DNA from: Epilithonimonas arachidiradicis
GTDB taxonomy: Bacteria; Bacteroidota; Bacteroidia; Flavobacteriales; Weeksellaceae
Direction: 5' to 3'
Assembly: GCF_003610695.1 (NCBI RefSeq)
Contig: NZ_RAQH01000010.1
Coordinates: 62,001 to 126,000 of the forward strand
Length of the DNA stretch: 64,000 nt
How positions within the stretch are numbered: the stretch's first letter is position 1; the number at the start of each line of letters is the position of its first letter. This document shows positions 24,788 to 33,905 of this stretch, one piece after another. Both the position numbers and the translations under genes were made by a program. Below the pieces are notes generated by a model, which was given only the letters and a program-made list of their open reading frames with translations, did not search any database and had not been told where the DNA came from.

Positions 24788-25414
24788 GTGAAATCGCTAT
24801 ACGTTCTTTTTTCAATATTTTTGGCTGGCTATTGTTCAGCACAGACTTTTCAGCGTAATATTGGTGAGTCCAAAGAAGATTTTGTAAAAAGAATAAAACC
24901 GGTTCAGAGTGCCGAAATCCAAGGTGAAGTCTTGGAAGTTAAGCAATGGAATAATTTGGCTAATTCTATTTTCGCATTCTACGAATATTCTGAAGAAGGG
25001 ATCGAAAAAGGTAAGCCCAATGGTCTCAACTATTCTTACGTCGATGGTTATCTATTGATTCCTTCGGAAAATAATAGGTATAAGAAAATTTTTATCGACA
25101 CTTATGCAGAAGAAGGCGCAACAGCTTATGTAGAGTCTGTTTTTTTTGCGAATGCAGACCGTGATGCGGACAAGGAATTAGGCGTTCTGTGTTCTTGGGA
25201 TCAAAGTATGCATTACGGCATCAGTGGAAGAATTTATCAGGTTTATTTTTACGATTTTCCAAAAGCAACGGATAAAATTTCAAAATTGAAACCAATCCAG
25301 ATTAAAGGTTTTGATTTCGAATTTGATGGAACTAACGATGCTGGTGAGCGTTCTGTGGCCAAATTCAATACGGCAGCCAAAATAAAAGCCGAATTAAAAC
25401 GATTAGGATTCTAA
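24788..25414 (+). CDS. Exported protein of unknown function
   Basis: 208 residues from a GTG at 24788; no in-frame ATG gives the signal peptide MKSLYVLFSIFLAGYCSAQ that this start gives. The mature protein is alpha/beta-like with an acidic patch (FANADRDADKELGVLCSWDQ) and a C-terminal helix (AKFNTAAKIKAELKRLGF). I do not recognise the family. It lies 10 nt after map and 13 nt before a TTG-started methyltransferase gene, so it is probably cotranscribed with both. Periplasmic location expected. Confidence 0.75.
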   Translation: MKSLYVLFSIFLAGYCSAQTFQRNIGESKEDFVKRIKPVQSAEIQGEVLEVKQWNNLANSIFAFYEYSEEGIEKGKPNGLNYSYVDGYLLIPSENNRYKKIFIDTYAEEGATAYVESVFFANADRDADKELGVLCSWDQSMHYGISGRIYQVYFYDFPKATDKISKLKPIQIKGFDFEFDGTNDAGERSVAKFNTAAKIKAELKRLGF

Positions 25415-25427
25415 ACCATTTCCAGAT

Positions 25428-26192
25428 TTGAAAAAAATTGCTAAACTTCTGCTGAACGCGATTCCCAGACCAATGCTTATCAGCCTGAGCATTTTCTTGC
25501 GTCCATTAATTGTTCTATTTTTTAAAGGAAATAATTTCACCGACCCAATTGATGGTAAATCGTACAGAAAGTTTTTACCTTATGGTTACGGAAAGCAGCG
25601 TGCCAACGCTTTGTCTCCTGGAACGTTATCGTTAGAAAGACACCGTCAAATGTGGCTTTACCTTCAAAACGAAACCAATTTTTTTACGGATAAACTGAAA
25701 GTTCTTCATATTGCACCAGAGCAGGAATTTCTCAGGAAATTCAAAAAGATGAAGAACCTGGATTACACTTCTGCGGATCTGTTTTCTCCGATTGTGGATG
25801 TAAAAGCGGATATTCTGGATTTGCCTTTTGAGGATAACAGTTTTGATGTCATCATTTGCAACCACGTTTTGGAACATATTGTAAACGACAGAAAAGCAAT
25901 GTCTGAACTTTATCGCGTAATGAAGCCCGGAGGTTGGGGAATTGTGCAGGTTCCGATGAAAAACTCTCTGGAAAAAACTTACGAAGACTTTACCATTACA
26001 GACCCGAAAGAGCGTCAGAAACATTTTGGTCAATACGACCACGTTCGTTGGTACGGAATGGATTATTTTGACCGTCTGAAAAGTGTCGGTTTTGAAGCTG
26101 AAATCAATTTCTATTCTCAAAAATTCTCTGAGGCTGATATCAAAAAATTTGGCCTTAATAAAAACGAGATTCTTCCTGTTGTTAGAAAATAA
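25428..26192 (+). CDS. Class I SAM-dependent methyltransferase
   Basis: 254 residues from a TTG at 25428 (MKKIAKLLLNAIPRPML). Methyltransferase_11-type Rossmann fold: divergent motif I LHIAPEQEFLRKF (~92), acidic loop YTSADLFSPIVDVKADILDL (~111), then FDVIICNHVLEHIVNDRKAM and MKPGGWGIVQVP. The first ~35 residues are hydrophobic and may associate with the membrane. The substrate cannot be read from the sequence. It converges on the 26196 gene with only 3 nt between the stops. Confidence 0.85.
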   Translation: MKKIAKLLLNAIPRPMLISLSIFLRPLIVLFFKGNNFTDPIDGKSYRKFLPYGYGKQRANALSPGTLSLERHRQMWLYLQNETNFFTDKLKVLHIAPEQEFLRKFKKMKNLDYTSADLFSPIVDVKADILDLPFEDNSFDVIICNHVLEHIVNDRKAMSELYRVMKPGGWGIVQVPMKNSLEKTYEDFTITDPKERQKHFGQYDHVRWYGMDYFDRLKSVGFEAEINFYSQKFSEADIKKFGLNKNEILPVVRK

Positions 26193-26195
26193 TAA

Positions 26196-26747
26196 TTACT
26201 TCACTGTTAGAAATTTAGATTTGTTGATATAATAATCTAAGATTGCTACGGCTAGATAATAGATTCCGCCAAACATCATATTCATCTTGACTTCGTTGTC
26301 ATCGAAAAGAAAATAAGACAGCGAAAATAGTAAAAGGAAAAACCATAACAGTAATTTTCCCGCATAAACACCCACAACTCTCGCTGTCATCTCTTCATCT
26401 TTAATTGTCTGAGACTGAATCAAGCATTGAATCAAAACAACCATATAACCGCACAAAAGCTCTTCTTGTTCAAATAAATCAAACGTGTAAAAATACAAAA
26501 CAGGCCCAGATGCAACCAAGCCGAAAATCAAAAACTTGAGAAACATATTCGCTTTTGTCATTTTTGAAAAAATCAAAATTGAAAAGATAAAAAGTGGATA
26601 AACCAAGAAAACGGAATAAAGTGCGTATTTGTAAATTAGAAACTCAGGCGTTTCTTCACCATCAGAAATCCAAAATAATCTAAAGTAGAGAGAAGAAAGA
26701 TATAATGAATTGAGGCTGAAGAAGATTGGAAGTGGTTGAGGTTTCAT
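26196..26747 (-). CDS. Multi-pass membrane protein of unknown function
   Basis: 183 residues with about five hydrophobic segments, including ALYSVFLVYPLFIFSILIF (~42-60), FLKFLIFGLVASGPVLYFYT, LLWFFLLLFSLSYFLF and MNMMFGGIYYLAVAILDYYI. No motif known to me. ATG start. It is tail-to-tail with the methyltransferase gene and divergent from the RND efflux operon, whose long upstream region it borders. Confidence 0.65.
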   Translation of the reverse strand: MKPQPLPIFFSLNSLYLSSLYFRLFWISDGEETPEFLIYKYALYSVFLVYPLFIFSILIFSKMTKANMFLKFLIFGLVASGPVLYFYTFDLFEQEELLCGYMVVLIQCLIQSQTIKDEEMTARVVGVYAGKLLLWFFLLLFSLSYFLFDDNEVKMNMMFGGIYYLAVAILDYYINKSKFLTVK

Positions 26748-26923
26748 AGATTATTCAGACATTATAATTCAAATATCTAAAATCAAATTTAAATTAAAGT
26801 TCTTAAATATTAAGTAATTCTATTTTAAATTCTATTACTGTTAAAGTGATTTGCTTCACTAGGAAGATTGTAATTAATAGCTTTTTAAAAATCTCTTTTA
26901 GTTGGCAGTTTTTAACTTTATGT

Positions 26924-26939
26924 TCAAACAAATGTTTGA
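26924..26939. promoter_or_regulatory. Candidate efflux operator, site 1
   Basis: TCAAACAAATGTTTGA: 7-bp arms TCAAACA/TGTTTGA around AA. Its reverse complement is identical, base for base, to the site at 34784-34799 before the second efflux operon. Confidence 0.55.
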
Positions 26940-27067
26940 TAAAATTGTGTTAAATATTCTTTAAAATTATTTTTTAAGTTATTGAACATCAGTAATAATA
27001 GTTTTTGTTGATTATCTTTGATAGATATTATTATTAATAACATAACACAAGTTTTGTAGATAATCAA

Positions 27068-27088
27068 TAAATTTGAACGTTTGTTTGA
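27068..27088 (+). promoter_or_regulatory. -7 box of the RND operon and degenerate operator
   Basis: TAAATTTG (27068-27075) fits the -7 consensus 38 nt before the ATG. TTGAACGTTTGTTTGA (27073-27088) overlaps it; its right arm TGTTTGA matches site 1 and its left arm is degenerate. A bound repressor here would block initiation (inference). Confidence 0.4.
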
Positions 27089-27113
27089 AAAACACTTCTA
27101 AAAATTAGTATTT

Positions 27114-28262
27114 ATGAGGAATATCGCGATTAGCTTTTTTGTTGTTTTAGGTCTTTTGACATCTTGTTCAAAGTCAGAAAATAAAGATGACAAAAAAGAA
27201 TTGCCACCACAACCATATGAGTATATTGTTGCGAAAAGTGGACCAGCTGAAAATCTGACACAATATCCTGCCCGATTGGAAGGGATCGAAAACGTAGAAA
27301 TTCGTCCAAAAATTGATGGATTTGTTGAGAAAATCTACGTTGATGAAGGTAGCCAGGTGAGCAAAGGTCAACTTTTATTCCTCATCAGAAATCCACAATA
27401 CGAGCAATCTGTTTTGGCAGCGCAGGCTACTGTGAATAGTGCTAGAGCGCAGGTGGCAACAGCCCAGATGCAAGTCACAAAAACCAAACCTTTGGTTGAC
27501 AAAAAAATTATTTCTGCTTATGAACTTCAAGCTGCAGAATTGGCGCTTAAATCTGCAAAAGCTGCTTTGGCAGAAACTCAGGCTCAACTGACGAATGCGC
27601 AAGTGAATCAGGGTTATACCAAATTGTATAGCCCCGTGAGTGGTGTTGTCGGAACTTTGCCCTATAAGGCTGGAAGTTACATAAGTACAGCAACTGCACA
27701 ACCTTTGACTACAGTTTCTAATGTTTCAAAGATATTCGCTTATTTTTCCATTAATGAAAAGCAACAGTTGGATTTTTTCAAGCATTCGACTGGTTCTACA
27801 ATTCAGGAAAAAATCAAAAATTCTCCTTTGGTAGAATTGATTCTTTCTGATGGAAGCAAGTACGATGAAAAAGGAAAAATCGAATCCATTAGTGGACTAG
27901 TTGACCCCAACACAGGTTCGTTTTCTATGAGAGCGACTTTTCCAAACAGCAAAGGTCTTTTGAGAAGCGGATATAGTGCAACAGTTCAAATGCCGAATAG
28001 TCTGGAAAATGTCATTATCATTCCACAAGCTGCTACTTATGAAATGCAAGGAAAGGTTTTGGTTTACCTGATCGGAGCTGACAACAAAGTGAAGTCTACA
28101 GAAATCAAAGTGGAAAGTCTTCCGGATGGAGTGACTTACGCGGTGACATCTGGCTTGAAAGCAGGCGATAAAGTGGTTGTAGAAGGCATCGGACTTCTGA
28201 AAGATGATACGCAGGTGGTCCCAAAAGAAACGACTTTGCAAAACGTCATCGATAGAAAATAG
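27114..28262 (+). CDS. RND efflux periplasmic adaptor (MexA/AcrA family) lipoprotein
   Basis: 382 residues. Lipobox LLTSC (Cys18) anchors it to the inner membrane. The barrel-sandwich/lipoyl halves (ENVEIRPKIDGFVEKIYVDE... and LYSPVSGVVGTLPYKAGSYI) flank an alanine-rich alpha-hairpin (~100-160), followed by a beta-barrel and membrane-proximal domain. It bridges the RND pump and the outer-membrane channel encoded downstream. First gene of a three-gene operon with two candidate operator sites upstream. Confidence 0.95.
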   Translation: MRNIAISFFVVLGLLTSCSKSENKDDKKELPPQPYEYIVAKSGPAENLTQYPARLEGIENVEIRPKIDGFVEKIYVDEGSQVSKGQLLFLIRNPQYEQSVLAAQATVNSARAQVATAQMQVTKTKPLVDKKIISAYELQAAELALKSAKAALAETQAQLTNAQVNQGYTKLYSPVSGVVGTLPYKAGSYISTATAQPLTTVSNVSKIFAYFSINEKQQLDFFKHSTGSTIQEKIKNSPLVELILSDGSKYDEKGKIESISGLVDPNTGSFSMRATFPNSKGLLRSGYSATVQMPNSLENVIIIPQAATYEMQGKVLVYLIGADNKVKSTEIKVESLPDGVTYAVTSGLKAGDKVVVEGIGLLKDDTQVVPKETTLQNVIDRK

Positions 28263-28359
28263 TCTCCCAATTATTATATTAATGTCAAAAGTGAGAATTT
28301 GAAACTTTCGATTTTGAGAGTCTTTTATCTTTCATTTTTTTTCTTTTAGTCTAAAAAAT

Positions 28360-31300
28360 ATGTTTAAAAAATTTATAGAACGTCCGGTATTGTCTACCGT
28401 AATTTCCATTATCATCGTAATTCTCGGTGTTCTGGGAATCGTGACTTTACCGATTTCACAATATCCGGATATTGCCCCGCCAACGGTAGTTGTAAGTGCA
28501 AGTTACCAAGGTGCCAATGCCGATGTAATTCTTAAAAGTGTAATTGTCCCGTTGGAAGAACAAATCAATGGGGTAGAAGGGATGACGTATATGACTTCTA
28601 CGGCGACTAATGATGGTTCTGGTTCGGTAACAATTTATTTCAAGCAAGGCGTAGATCCAGATATTGCTGCGGTAAACGTACAAAACAGGGTTTCCAGAGC
28701 GACGCCTTTGTTGCCTGCGGAAGTTACGAGAGCCGGAGTTACAACCACCAAGAGACAGAGTTCCAATGTATTGATTTTCTCGCTCTACAGTGAGAATCCT
28801 AATTACGATATGACTTTCCTTCAAAACTACACCAACATCAACATTGTTCCTCAAATCAAAAGGGTAACCGGCGTTGGTGATGTGACGGTTTTTGGTACAA
28901 AAGATTACTCAATCAGAATTTGGTTGGATCCAAATAAAATGGCGTCTTATGGACTTGTTCCTTCAGATATCAATACCGTTCTGGCTGAACAAAATATAGA
29001 AGCAGCGCCAGGAAGTTTAGGTGATGAAAGTAACGAGAGTTTCCGTTATACCTTGAAATATAAAGGTCGATTAACAGAAATCCCGGAGTTCGATAATATC
29101 ATCATAAAAGCCACTGCGAATGGACAAATCTTAAAACTAAAAGATGTTGCCAGAGTAGAATTGGGAGCACAGGATTACACAGGAACAAGTGTTACAGACG
29201 GCCATCCATCCATTGGTATGGCGGTCGCTCAAACGGCAGGTTCCAATGCGCAAGATGTCATCAATCAATCGATTGCGGTTCTGGACAAAGCTCAGGAATC
29301 TTTTCCGAAAGGTGTAAAATATGTGGCTTTGGTTAATGCCAATGACTTTTTGGATGCATCCATTGAGAAAGTAATCCACACTTTATTCGAAGCTTTTATC
29401 CTTGTATTTATTGTTGTTTTCTTGTTCCTTCAAGATTGGCGTTCTACATTGATTCCGGCGATTTCGGTTCCGGTGGCAATTGTCGGGACATTTTTCTTCC
29501 TGAGTATTTTTGGATTTACCATCAACTTGTTGACACTTTTTGCATTGATTTTGGCAGTGGGAATTGTGGTCGATGATGCGATTGTGGTTGTGGAAGCAGT
29601 TCATACCAAATTAGAACAGGGCGAAAAATCTCCTTTAAGAGCTTCTGTGAATGCTATGGACGAAATCAGTAGTGCAATTATCAGTATTACCTTGGTAATG
29701 GCAGCGGTTTTCATTCCTGTAAGTTTTATCTCTGGTTCAGCTGGGGTTTTCTATAAACAATTTGGTTTAACATTAGCGATTTCGATTATATTATCTGCCG
29801 TTAATGCCTTGACGCTGAGTCCTGCTCTTTGTGCGATTTTCCTTAAACCCCATTCTCATGAAGAAAAGAAAAAGAATTTCCTGCAAAGATTTTTTACCAA
29901 CTTCAATATCATTTTCGATGCGATGGTAAAGAGATATTCTCGAGGGATTTTATTTTTATTAAAGAAAAAATGGATGGCATTTGCAGGATTGGCTGTGTTT
30001 GCAGGAATTTTTGTTTGGTTGATGAATACCACTCCGAAATCCTTCGTTCCAAGTGAAGACATGGGAGGGATTTTTATGGATATTTCGCTTCCAATCGGTT
30101 CTAATGAAAACAGAACGAGAGAGGTTCTCGCCAAAGTTGAAAAGATTGTTGAAAAGCAACCGGAAGTTCTTCACATTTTCAAAGTTTCTGGAAGAGGAAT
30201 GATTAGTGGAAGTGGTTCTAATAATGGGATGCTCATCGTAAAACTAAAGGATTGGAAAGACAGAACTAAAAAAGGGGAAGATCTACAATCTTTCGTTGCG
30301 AAAATGTACAAAGAAACGGCCGGAATCAAAGATGCGAAAATGACATTCTTTGGAAGGCCAACGTTGCAAGGGTTTGGTAATGCAGCCGGTTTCGAAATGC
30401 AGATTCAGGATCAGAAAGGCGGAAGTATCGCAGATTTGACCAAGGTTACCAATGATTTCATCGATAAAATGAATCAACAACCGGACATCCAAAGAACATT
30501 CACCTCATTTAACCCAAACTATCCTCAATATATGATTGATATTGATATTCCTGCTGCAAAGGCTGCTGGATTCTCGGTCTCAGATATTTTGGGAACAATG
30601 CAAGGCTATTATGGAGGGGTTTATTCTTCCAATGTTAATTTATTCGGGAAACAATACCGTGTGATTTATCAGGCACCTTTTCAGGACAGGGAAAATCTGG
30701 AAAGCTTTAATATGATTCAGATTAGAAATTCTAACGGCGAAATGGCGCCTTTGAGTAGATTTATCACTGCAAAAAGAGTATATGGACCACAAGCCATTGG
30801 ACGTTTCAATTTATTTACAGCAATTTCTCTGAACGGAACACCAAATCCAGGTTTCTCTTCCGGAGACGCCATTGCAACAGTAGAAAGAGTGGCTAAAGAA
30901 ACTTTACCACAAGGTTACGGTTACGAATTCTCTGGTTTGACGAGAGAAGAAGTTACAGCGGGAGGACAAACGGTTTACATCTTCATTTTATGTTGTGTAT
31001 TCGTTTATTTCCTTTTGGCAGCGCAGTATGAGAGTTACATTTTACCCTTTGCGGTAATGTTGTCATTGCCGGTTGGTTTGGCTGGTGTAATGATGTTCAG
31101 TGCGTGGATTGGAGGTTCTAATAATATTTATACTCAGATTTCGCTCATTATGTTGATTGGACTCTTGGCGAAGAATGCGATTTTGATTGTAGAATTTGCG
31201 CTTGATGCTAGGAAGAAAGGTTACAGTATTGCGCACGCTGCCATCAGTGGTGCTAAACAAAGGTTACGTCCGATTTTGATGACATCATTTGCTTTCATTT

Positions 31301-31506
31301 TCGGTTTGATTCCATTAGCGATTTCAACCGGAGCAGGAGCTGTAGGTAACCAGTCAATTGGTATTGGAGCCATTGGTGGAATGTTATTCGGAACTATTTT
31401 CGGAGTCTTTTTTATTCCGATTTTGTTTGCGGTATTTATGTACTTACAGGAAAAAGTGAGCAGCAAAAAAGTGTCTGATAAATACGAAGGAGAACTAAGC
31501 GAATAA
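28360..31506 (+). CDS. RND multidrug efflux pump (AcrB/MexB, HAE1 family)
   Basis: 1048 residues, full length. Twelve membrane helices in two halves, each followed by a large periplasmic loop. The N-terminus MFKKFIERPVLSTVISIIIV is typical. Proton-relay Asp-Asp lies in VGIVVDDAIVVVE (TM4), and the matching Lys is in LLAKNAILIVEFALDARKKG (TM10). It is driven by the proton gradient and exports drugs or other amphiphiles with its adaptor (27114) and channel (31527). A 97-nt gap precedes it. Confidence 0.97.
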   Translation: MFKKFIERPVLSTVISIIIVILGVLGIVTLPISQYPDIAPPTVVVSASYQGANADVILKSVIVPLEEQINGVEGMTYMTSTATNDGSGSVTIYFKQGVDPDIAAVNVQNRVSRATPLLPAEVTRAGVTTTKRQSSNVLIFSLYSENPNYDMTFLQNYTNINIVPQIKRVTGVGDVTVFGTKDYSIRIWLDPNKMASYGLVPSDINTVLAEQNIEAAPGSLGDESNESFRYTLKYKGRLTEIPEFDNIIIKATANGQILKLKDVARVELGAQDYTGTSVTDGHPSIGMAVAQTAGSNAQDVINQSIAVLDKAQESFPKGVKYVALVNANDFLDASIEKVIHTLFEAFILVFIVVFLFLQDWRSTLIPAISVPVAIVGTFFFLSIFGFTINLLTLFALILAVGIVVDDAIVVVEAVHTKLEQGEKSPLRASVNAMDEISSAIISITLVMAAVFIPVSFISGSAGVFYKQFGLTLAISIILSAVNALTLSPALCAIFLKPHSHEEKKKNFLQRFFTNFNIIFDAMVKRYSRGILFLLKKKWMAFAGLAVFAGIFVWLMNTTPKSFVPSEDMGGIFMDISLPIGSNENRTREVLAKVEKIVEKQPEVLHIFKVSGRGMISGSGSNNGMLIVKLKDWKDRTKKGEDLQSFVAKMYKETAGIKDAKMTFFGRPTLQGFGNAAGFEMQIQDQKGGSIADLTKVTNDFIDKMNQQPDIQRTFTSFNPNYPQYMIDIDIPAAKAAGFSVSDILGTMQGYYGGVYSSNVNLFGKQYRVIYQAPFQDRENLESFNMIQIRNSNGEMAPLSRFITAKRVYGPQAIGRFNLFTAISLNGTPNPGFSSGDAIATVERVAKETLPQGYGYEFSGLTREEVTAGGQTVYIFILCCVFVYFLLAAQYESYILPFAVMLSLPVGLAGVMMFSAWIGGSNNIYTQISLIMLIGLLAKNAILIVEFALDARKKGYSIAHAAISGAKQRLRPILMTSFAFIFGLIPLAISTGAGAVGNQSIGIGAIGGMLFGTIFGVFFIPILFAVFMYLQEKVSSKKVSDKYEGELSE

Positions 31507-31526
31507 CCAAAACAAGTTGTGAAAAA

Positions 31527-32930
31527 ATGAAATTAAGAATAACAAATCTAATCATATTAGCAGGTGTCGCGGGTCTCTTTTATTCGTGTAAAGTCACGGA
31601 TACTTATAAGAGTCCGGACATCGAGCAAAGTCGTCAGGATAATCTCTTTCGACAAAAAACCAGTAACGACAGTACTTCTATAGCCAGCGTAGCGTGGAAT
31701 CAAATTTTCACAGATGCCAAGCTACAGAACATCATCAACAAAACCATTCAGAATAATCTGGATTTGAAAGTAGCAGTGGCCAGAATCCAGGAAGCGAGTG
31801 CGGTTTTCAAACAATCCAAATTGCAGAATCTTCCAAGTCTGGACGGTGTAGCTTCTGTAACTGAAACCAAAAACAGTGCAGCAGCACAAGGTGGCAATTT
31901 TGTGATGCCCGATTTGTTAGTCTACAGATTAGGAATTTCTACAGGTTGGGAAATCGATGTTTGGGGAAGGATCAAAGCGCTTAAAAACTCAGCATACGCA
32001 GGATTTCTTCAGACCGATGCCGCAAAACGTGCTGTTCAGACACAATTGGTTGCGCAGGCCGCCAATCTTTATTATCAATTGATTTCTCTCGATAAGCAAC
32101 TGGAGATTACAAAACAAACGATTGAATTAAGAAAAAAAGATGTGGAAACTGTGGAAGCGCTGATGGATGCCGCTTATCTTACTGGTGCGGATGTGGAACA
32201 AAGCAAAGCTAATCTTTATTCTGCTCAGTTATCGGTCCCGGATCTGGAATTGCAAATCCAGCAAACCGAAAATTCTTTGAGTATTCTGATGAATGACAAT
32301 CCACAATCCATCGATAGAAACTCTATAGATTCCCAGGTCGTTTATACCGATTTGAAAACCGGAGTTCCAGCTTCATTATTAAAGAATCGTCCGGATGTTC
32401 AGGCGGCTGAGTTAACTTTCCGTCAGGCATTCGAAAATAAAAATATGGCGATGGCACAGGTGTATCCTACGATTAACATCACAGGAACTTTGGGATTGTC
32501 ATCCAGAACTTTGGAAAACTTCTTCAACAATTCTCTGTTCTACACGCTTGGAGGAACAGTAACTCAGAATATCTTCCAGATGGGAAATAGAAAAGCGCAG
32601 GTCAGAATAATGGAAGCCCGGAAAATGCAGGCTTATTATACATTCGAAAAAACTTTACTGACTGCAGGTTCCGAAGTTTCTAACTCATTATTATCTTATC
32701 AGAAAGCAAAAGAAAAAGAAACCACAAGACAGCTTCAGATTCAGTCTCTGGAAAAAGCGGTTGAATTTAATAAGGAATTGCTTACTTATTCATCCAGTAC
32801 AAACTACGTGAATGTGTTAACATCCGAACAATCATTATTAGCCGCAAAATTAGCTGGTGTTAATGATAAACTTCAACAGTTACAAGCCGTTACCGAGTTC
32901 TACAGAGCACTTGGAGGCGGACAATTTTAA
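31527..32930 (+). CDS. Outer-membrane efflux channel (TolC/NodT family) lipoprotein
   Basis: 467 residues. Lipobox LFYSC (Cys21) and mature VTDTYKSP are typical of OprM-like factors. Two repeated coiled-coil/beta-barrel halves follow, with the NodT motifs YQLISLDKQLEITKQTIELR and LLKNRPDVQAAELTFRQAFE. It starts 20 nt after the RND pump gene and is followed by a terminator, closing the operon. It forms the outer-membrane exit duct of the tripartite pump. Confidence 0.95.
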   Translation: MKLRITNLIILAGVAGLFYSCKVTDTYKSPDIEQSRQDNLFRQKTSNDSTSIASVAWNQIFTDAKLQNIINKTIQNNLDLKVAVARIQEASAVFKQSKLQNLPSLDGVASVTETKNSAAAQGGNFVMPDLLVYRLGISTGWEIDVWGRIKALKNSAYAGFLQTDAAKRAVQTQLVAQAANLYYQLISLDKQLEITKQTIELRKKDVETVEALMDAAYLTGADVEQSKANLYSAQLSVPDLELQIQQTENSLSILMNDNPQSIDRNSIDSQVVYTDLKTGVPASLLKNRPDVQAAELTFRQAFENKNMAMAQVYPTINITGTLGLSSRTLENFFNNSLFYTLGGTVTQNIFQMGNRKAQVRIMEARKMQAYYTFEKTLLTAGSEVSNSLLSYQKAKEKETTRQLQIQSLEKAVEFNKELLTYSSSTNYVNVLTSEQSLLAAKLAGVNDKLQQLQAVTEFYRALGGGQF

Positions 32931-32955
32931 ACACTGAATTTTTTTCTATACTTGT

Positions 32956-32982
32956 AAACCCGGCAATTTTGTTGGGTTTTTT
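32956..32982 (+). terminator. Intrinsic terminator of the RND operon
   Basis: AAACCCGGCAA (32956-32966) pairs with TTGTTGGGTTT (32969-32979) through a stem with two G-U pairs, followed by T residues, 25 nt after the stop. Confidence 0.65.
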
Positions 32983-33058
32983 GTTTGGAAATTCTTGGAC
33001 AATTAATCTAGTCAAATCAGGAAAAATTCTTAGTTTAGGTTATCAAAAAATAAAAATT

Positions 33059-33751
33059 ATGAGCAAATTTTCAATCGAAGCCTTCGTTAATGAAACCAAA
33101 GAAAATCCACAGGAAAAAGACTATTTCGAACTGGAAAAACCAGAACTTCTGGAAATCAATTTAAACAATCAGGCCGTTTGGACAAAAGCCGGAAGTATGG
33201 TTGGCTATGTCGGGAAAATCAATTTCGAAAGACAAGGGATGTTGTCCGGTGGATTAGGAAATCTCCTTAAAAAAGCCATTTCTGGAGAAGGGACAAAACT
33301 TATGAAAGCCGAAGGTTCGGGCAGATTGTATGTGGCTGACAATGGCAAAAAAGTAAGAATCCTGCACCTGAATAACGAGTCAATCTGTGTCAATGGGAAT
33401 GACGTTCTCGCACACGATCAAAGCATCAAAAGCGACATCAAGATGCTGAAAAGCATCGCAGGTGTTATGGCAGGCGGACTTTTCCAGGTAAAACTGGGCG
33501 GAACAGGTCACATCGCAATCACCACCCACGGACATCCTCTGACGCTTTTGGTAACGCCGGAAAATCCGGTTTTCACAGATCCCAATGCAACCGTAGCTTG
33601 GTCAGGAAACCTAACGCCTGAGCTCAAAACCAACGTTTCTCTGAAAAGCCTCATCGGCAGAGGAAGTGGCGAAGAATTCCAAATGAAATTCTCCGGAAAC
33701 GGCTGGGTGCTTATCCAACCTTACGAGGAAGTTTACGTTGTAACCAAATAA
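33059..33751 (+). CDS. AIM24 family protein
   Basis: 230 residues from the ATG at 33059 (MSKFSIEAFVNETKENPQEK). The in-frame TTG at 32969 lies inside the preceding terminator and is not used. The AIM24/tryptophan-RNA-attenuator-like beta fold shows ELLEINLNNQAVWTKAGSMV, GSGRLYVADNGKKVRI and LTLLVTPENPVFTDPNATVA. The family is soluble and of unknown function in bacteria. It stands between the RND operon and the AraC gene as its own unit. Repeat copy B begins 2 nt after the stop. Confidence 0.85.
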   Translation: MSKFSIEAFVNETKENPQEKDYFELEKPELLEINLNNQAVWTKAGSMVGYVGKINFERQGMLSGGLGNLLKKAISGEGTKLMKAEGSGRLYVADNGKKVRILHLNNESICVNGNDVLAHDQSIKSDIKMLKSIAGVMAGGLFQVKLGGTGHIAITTHGHPLTLLVTPENPVFTDPNATVAWSGNLTPELKTNVSLKSLIGRGSGEEFQMKFSGNGWVLIQPYEEVYVVTK

Positions 33752-33752
33752 A

Positions 33753-33838
33753 TTTTTAGGAGCTTAATCCCGCTATCCGCTATATCTTTTTCTTTTTTAG
33801 CAAAAAAAGAAAAAGGATGCCGCTACTATCGGGGCTAT
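33753..33838 (+). repeat. Structured dispersed repeat, copy B
   Basis: TTTTTAGGAGCTTAATCCCG begins the element and GCCGCTACTATCGGGGCTAT ends it. The central stem is CTTTTTCTTTTTT (33786-33798) with a 13-bp perfect complement (33803-33815). It begins directly after the AIM24 stop codon. Confidence 0.85.
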
Positions 33839-33843
33839 AAAAT

Positions 33844-33875
33844 AAAAACCTCAGAGAAATTTCTCTGAGGTTTTT
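33844..33875 (+). terminator. Bidirectional intrinsic terminator after AIM24 and repeat B
   Basis: AAAAACCTCAGAGAAA (33844-33859) and TTTCTCTGAGGTTTTT (33860-33875) are a perfect 16-bp inverted repeat with A and T runs at its ends. Confidence 0.85.
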
Positions 33876-33905
33876 ATTTGAAATTAGATTCCTTAAATTT
33901 ACCAA

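Larger units (their letters stand above)
26748..27113. other. 366-bp upstream region of the RND efflux operon
   Basis: Very AT-rich with no ORF of note. It holds a 16-bp inverted repeat (26924-26939), a degenerate second copy (27073-27088) and -7-like boxes TATCTTTG (27013-27020) and TAAATTTG (27068-27075). I see nothing else. Confidence 0.6.

Noticed and set aside
32969-33058. N-terminal extension of the AIM24 gene from a TTG at 32969
   Set aside because: It would start inside the terminator hairpin of the preceding operon and encode a tail without family similarity. The ATG at 33059 gives the normal N-terminus.
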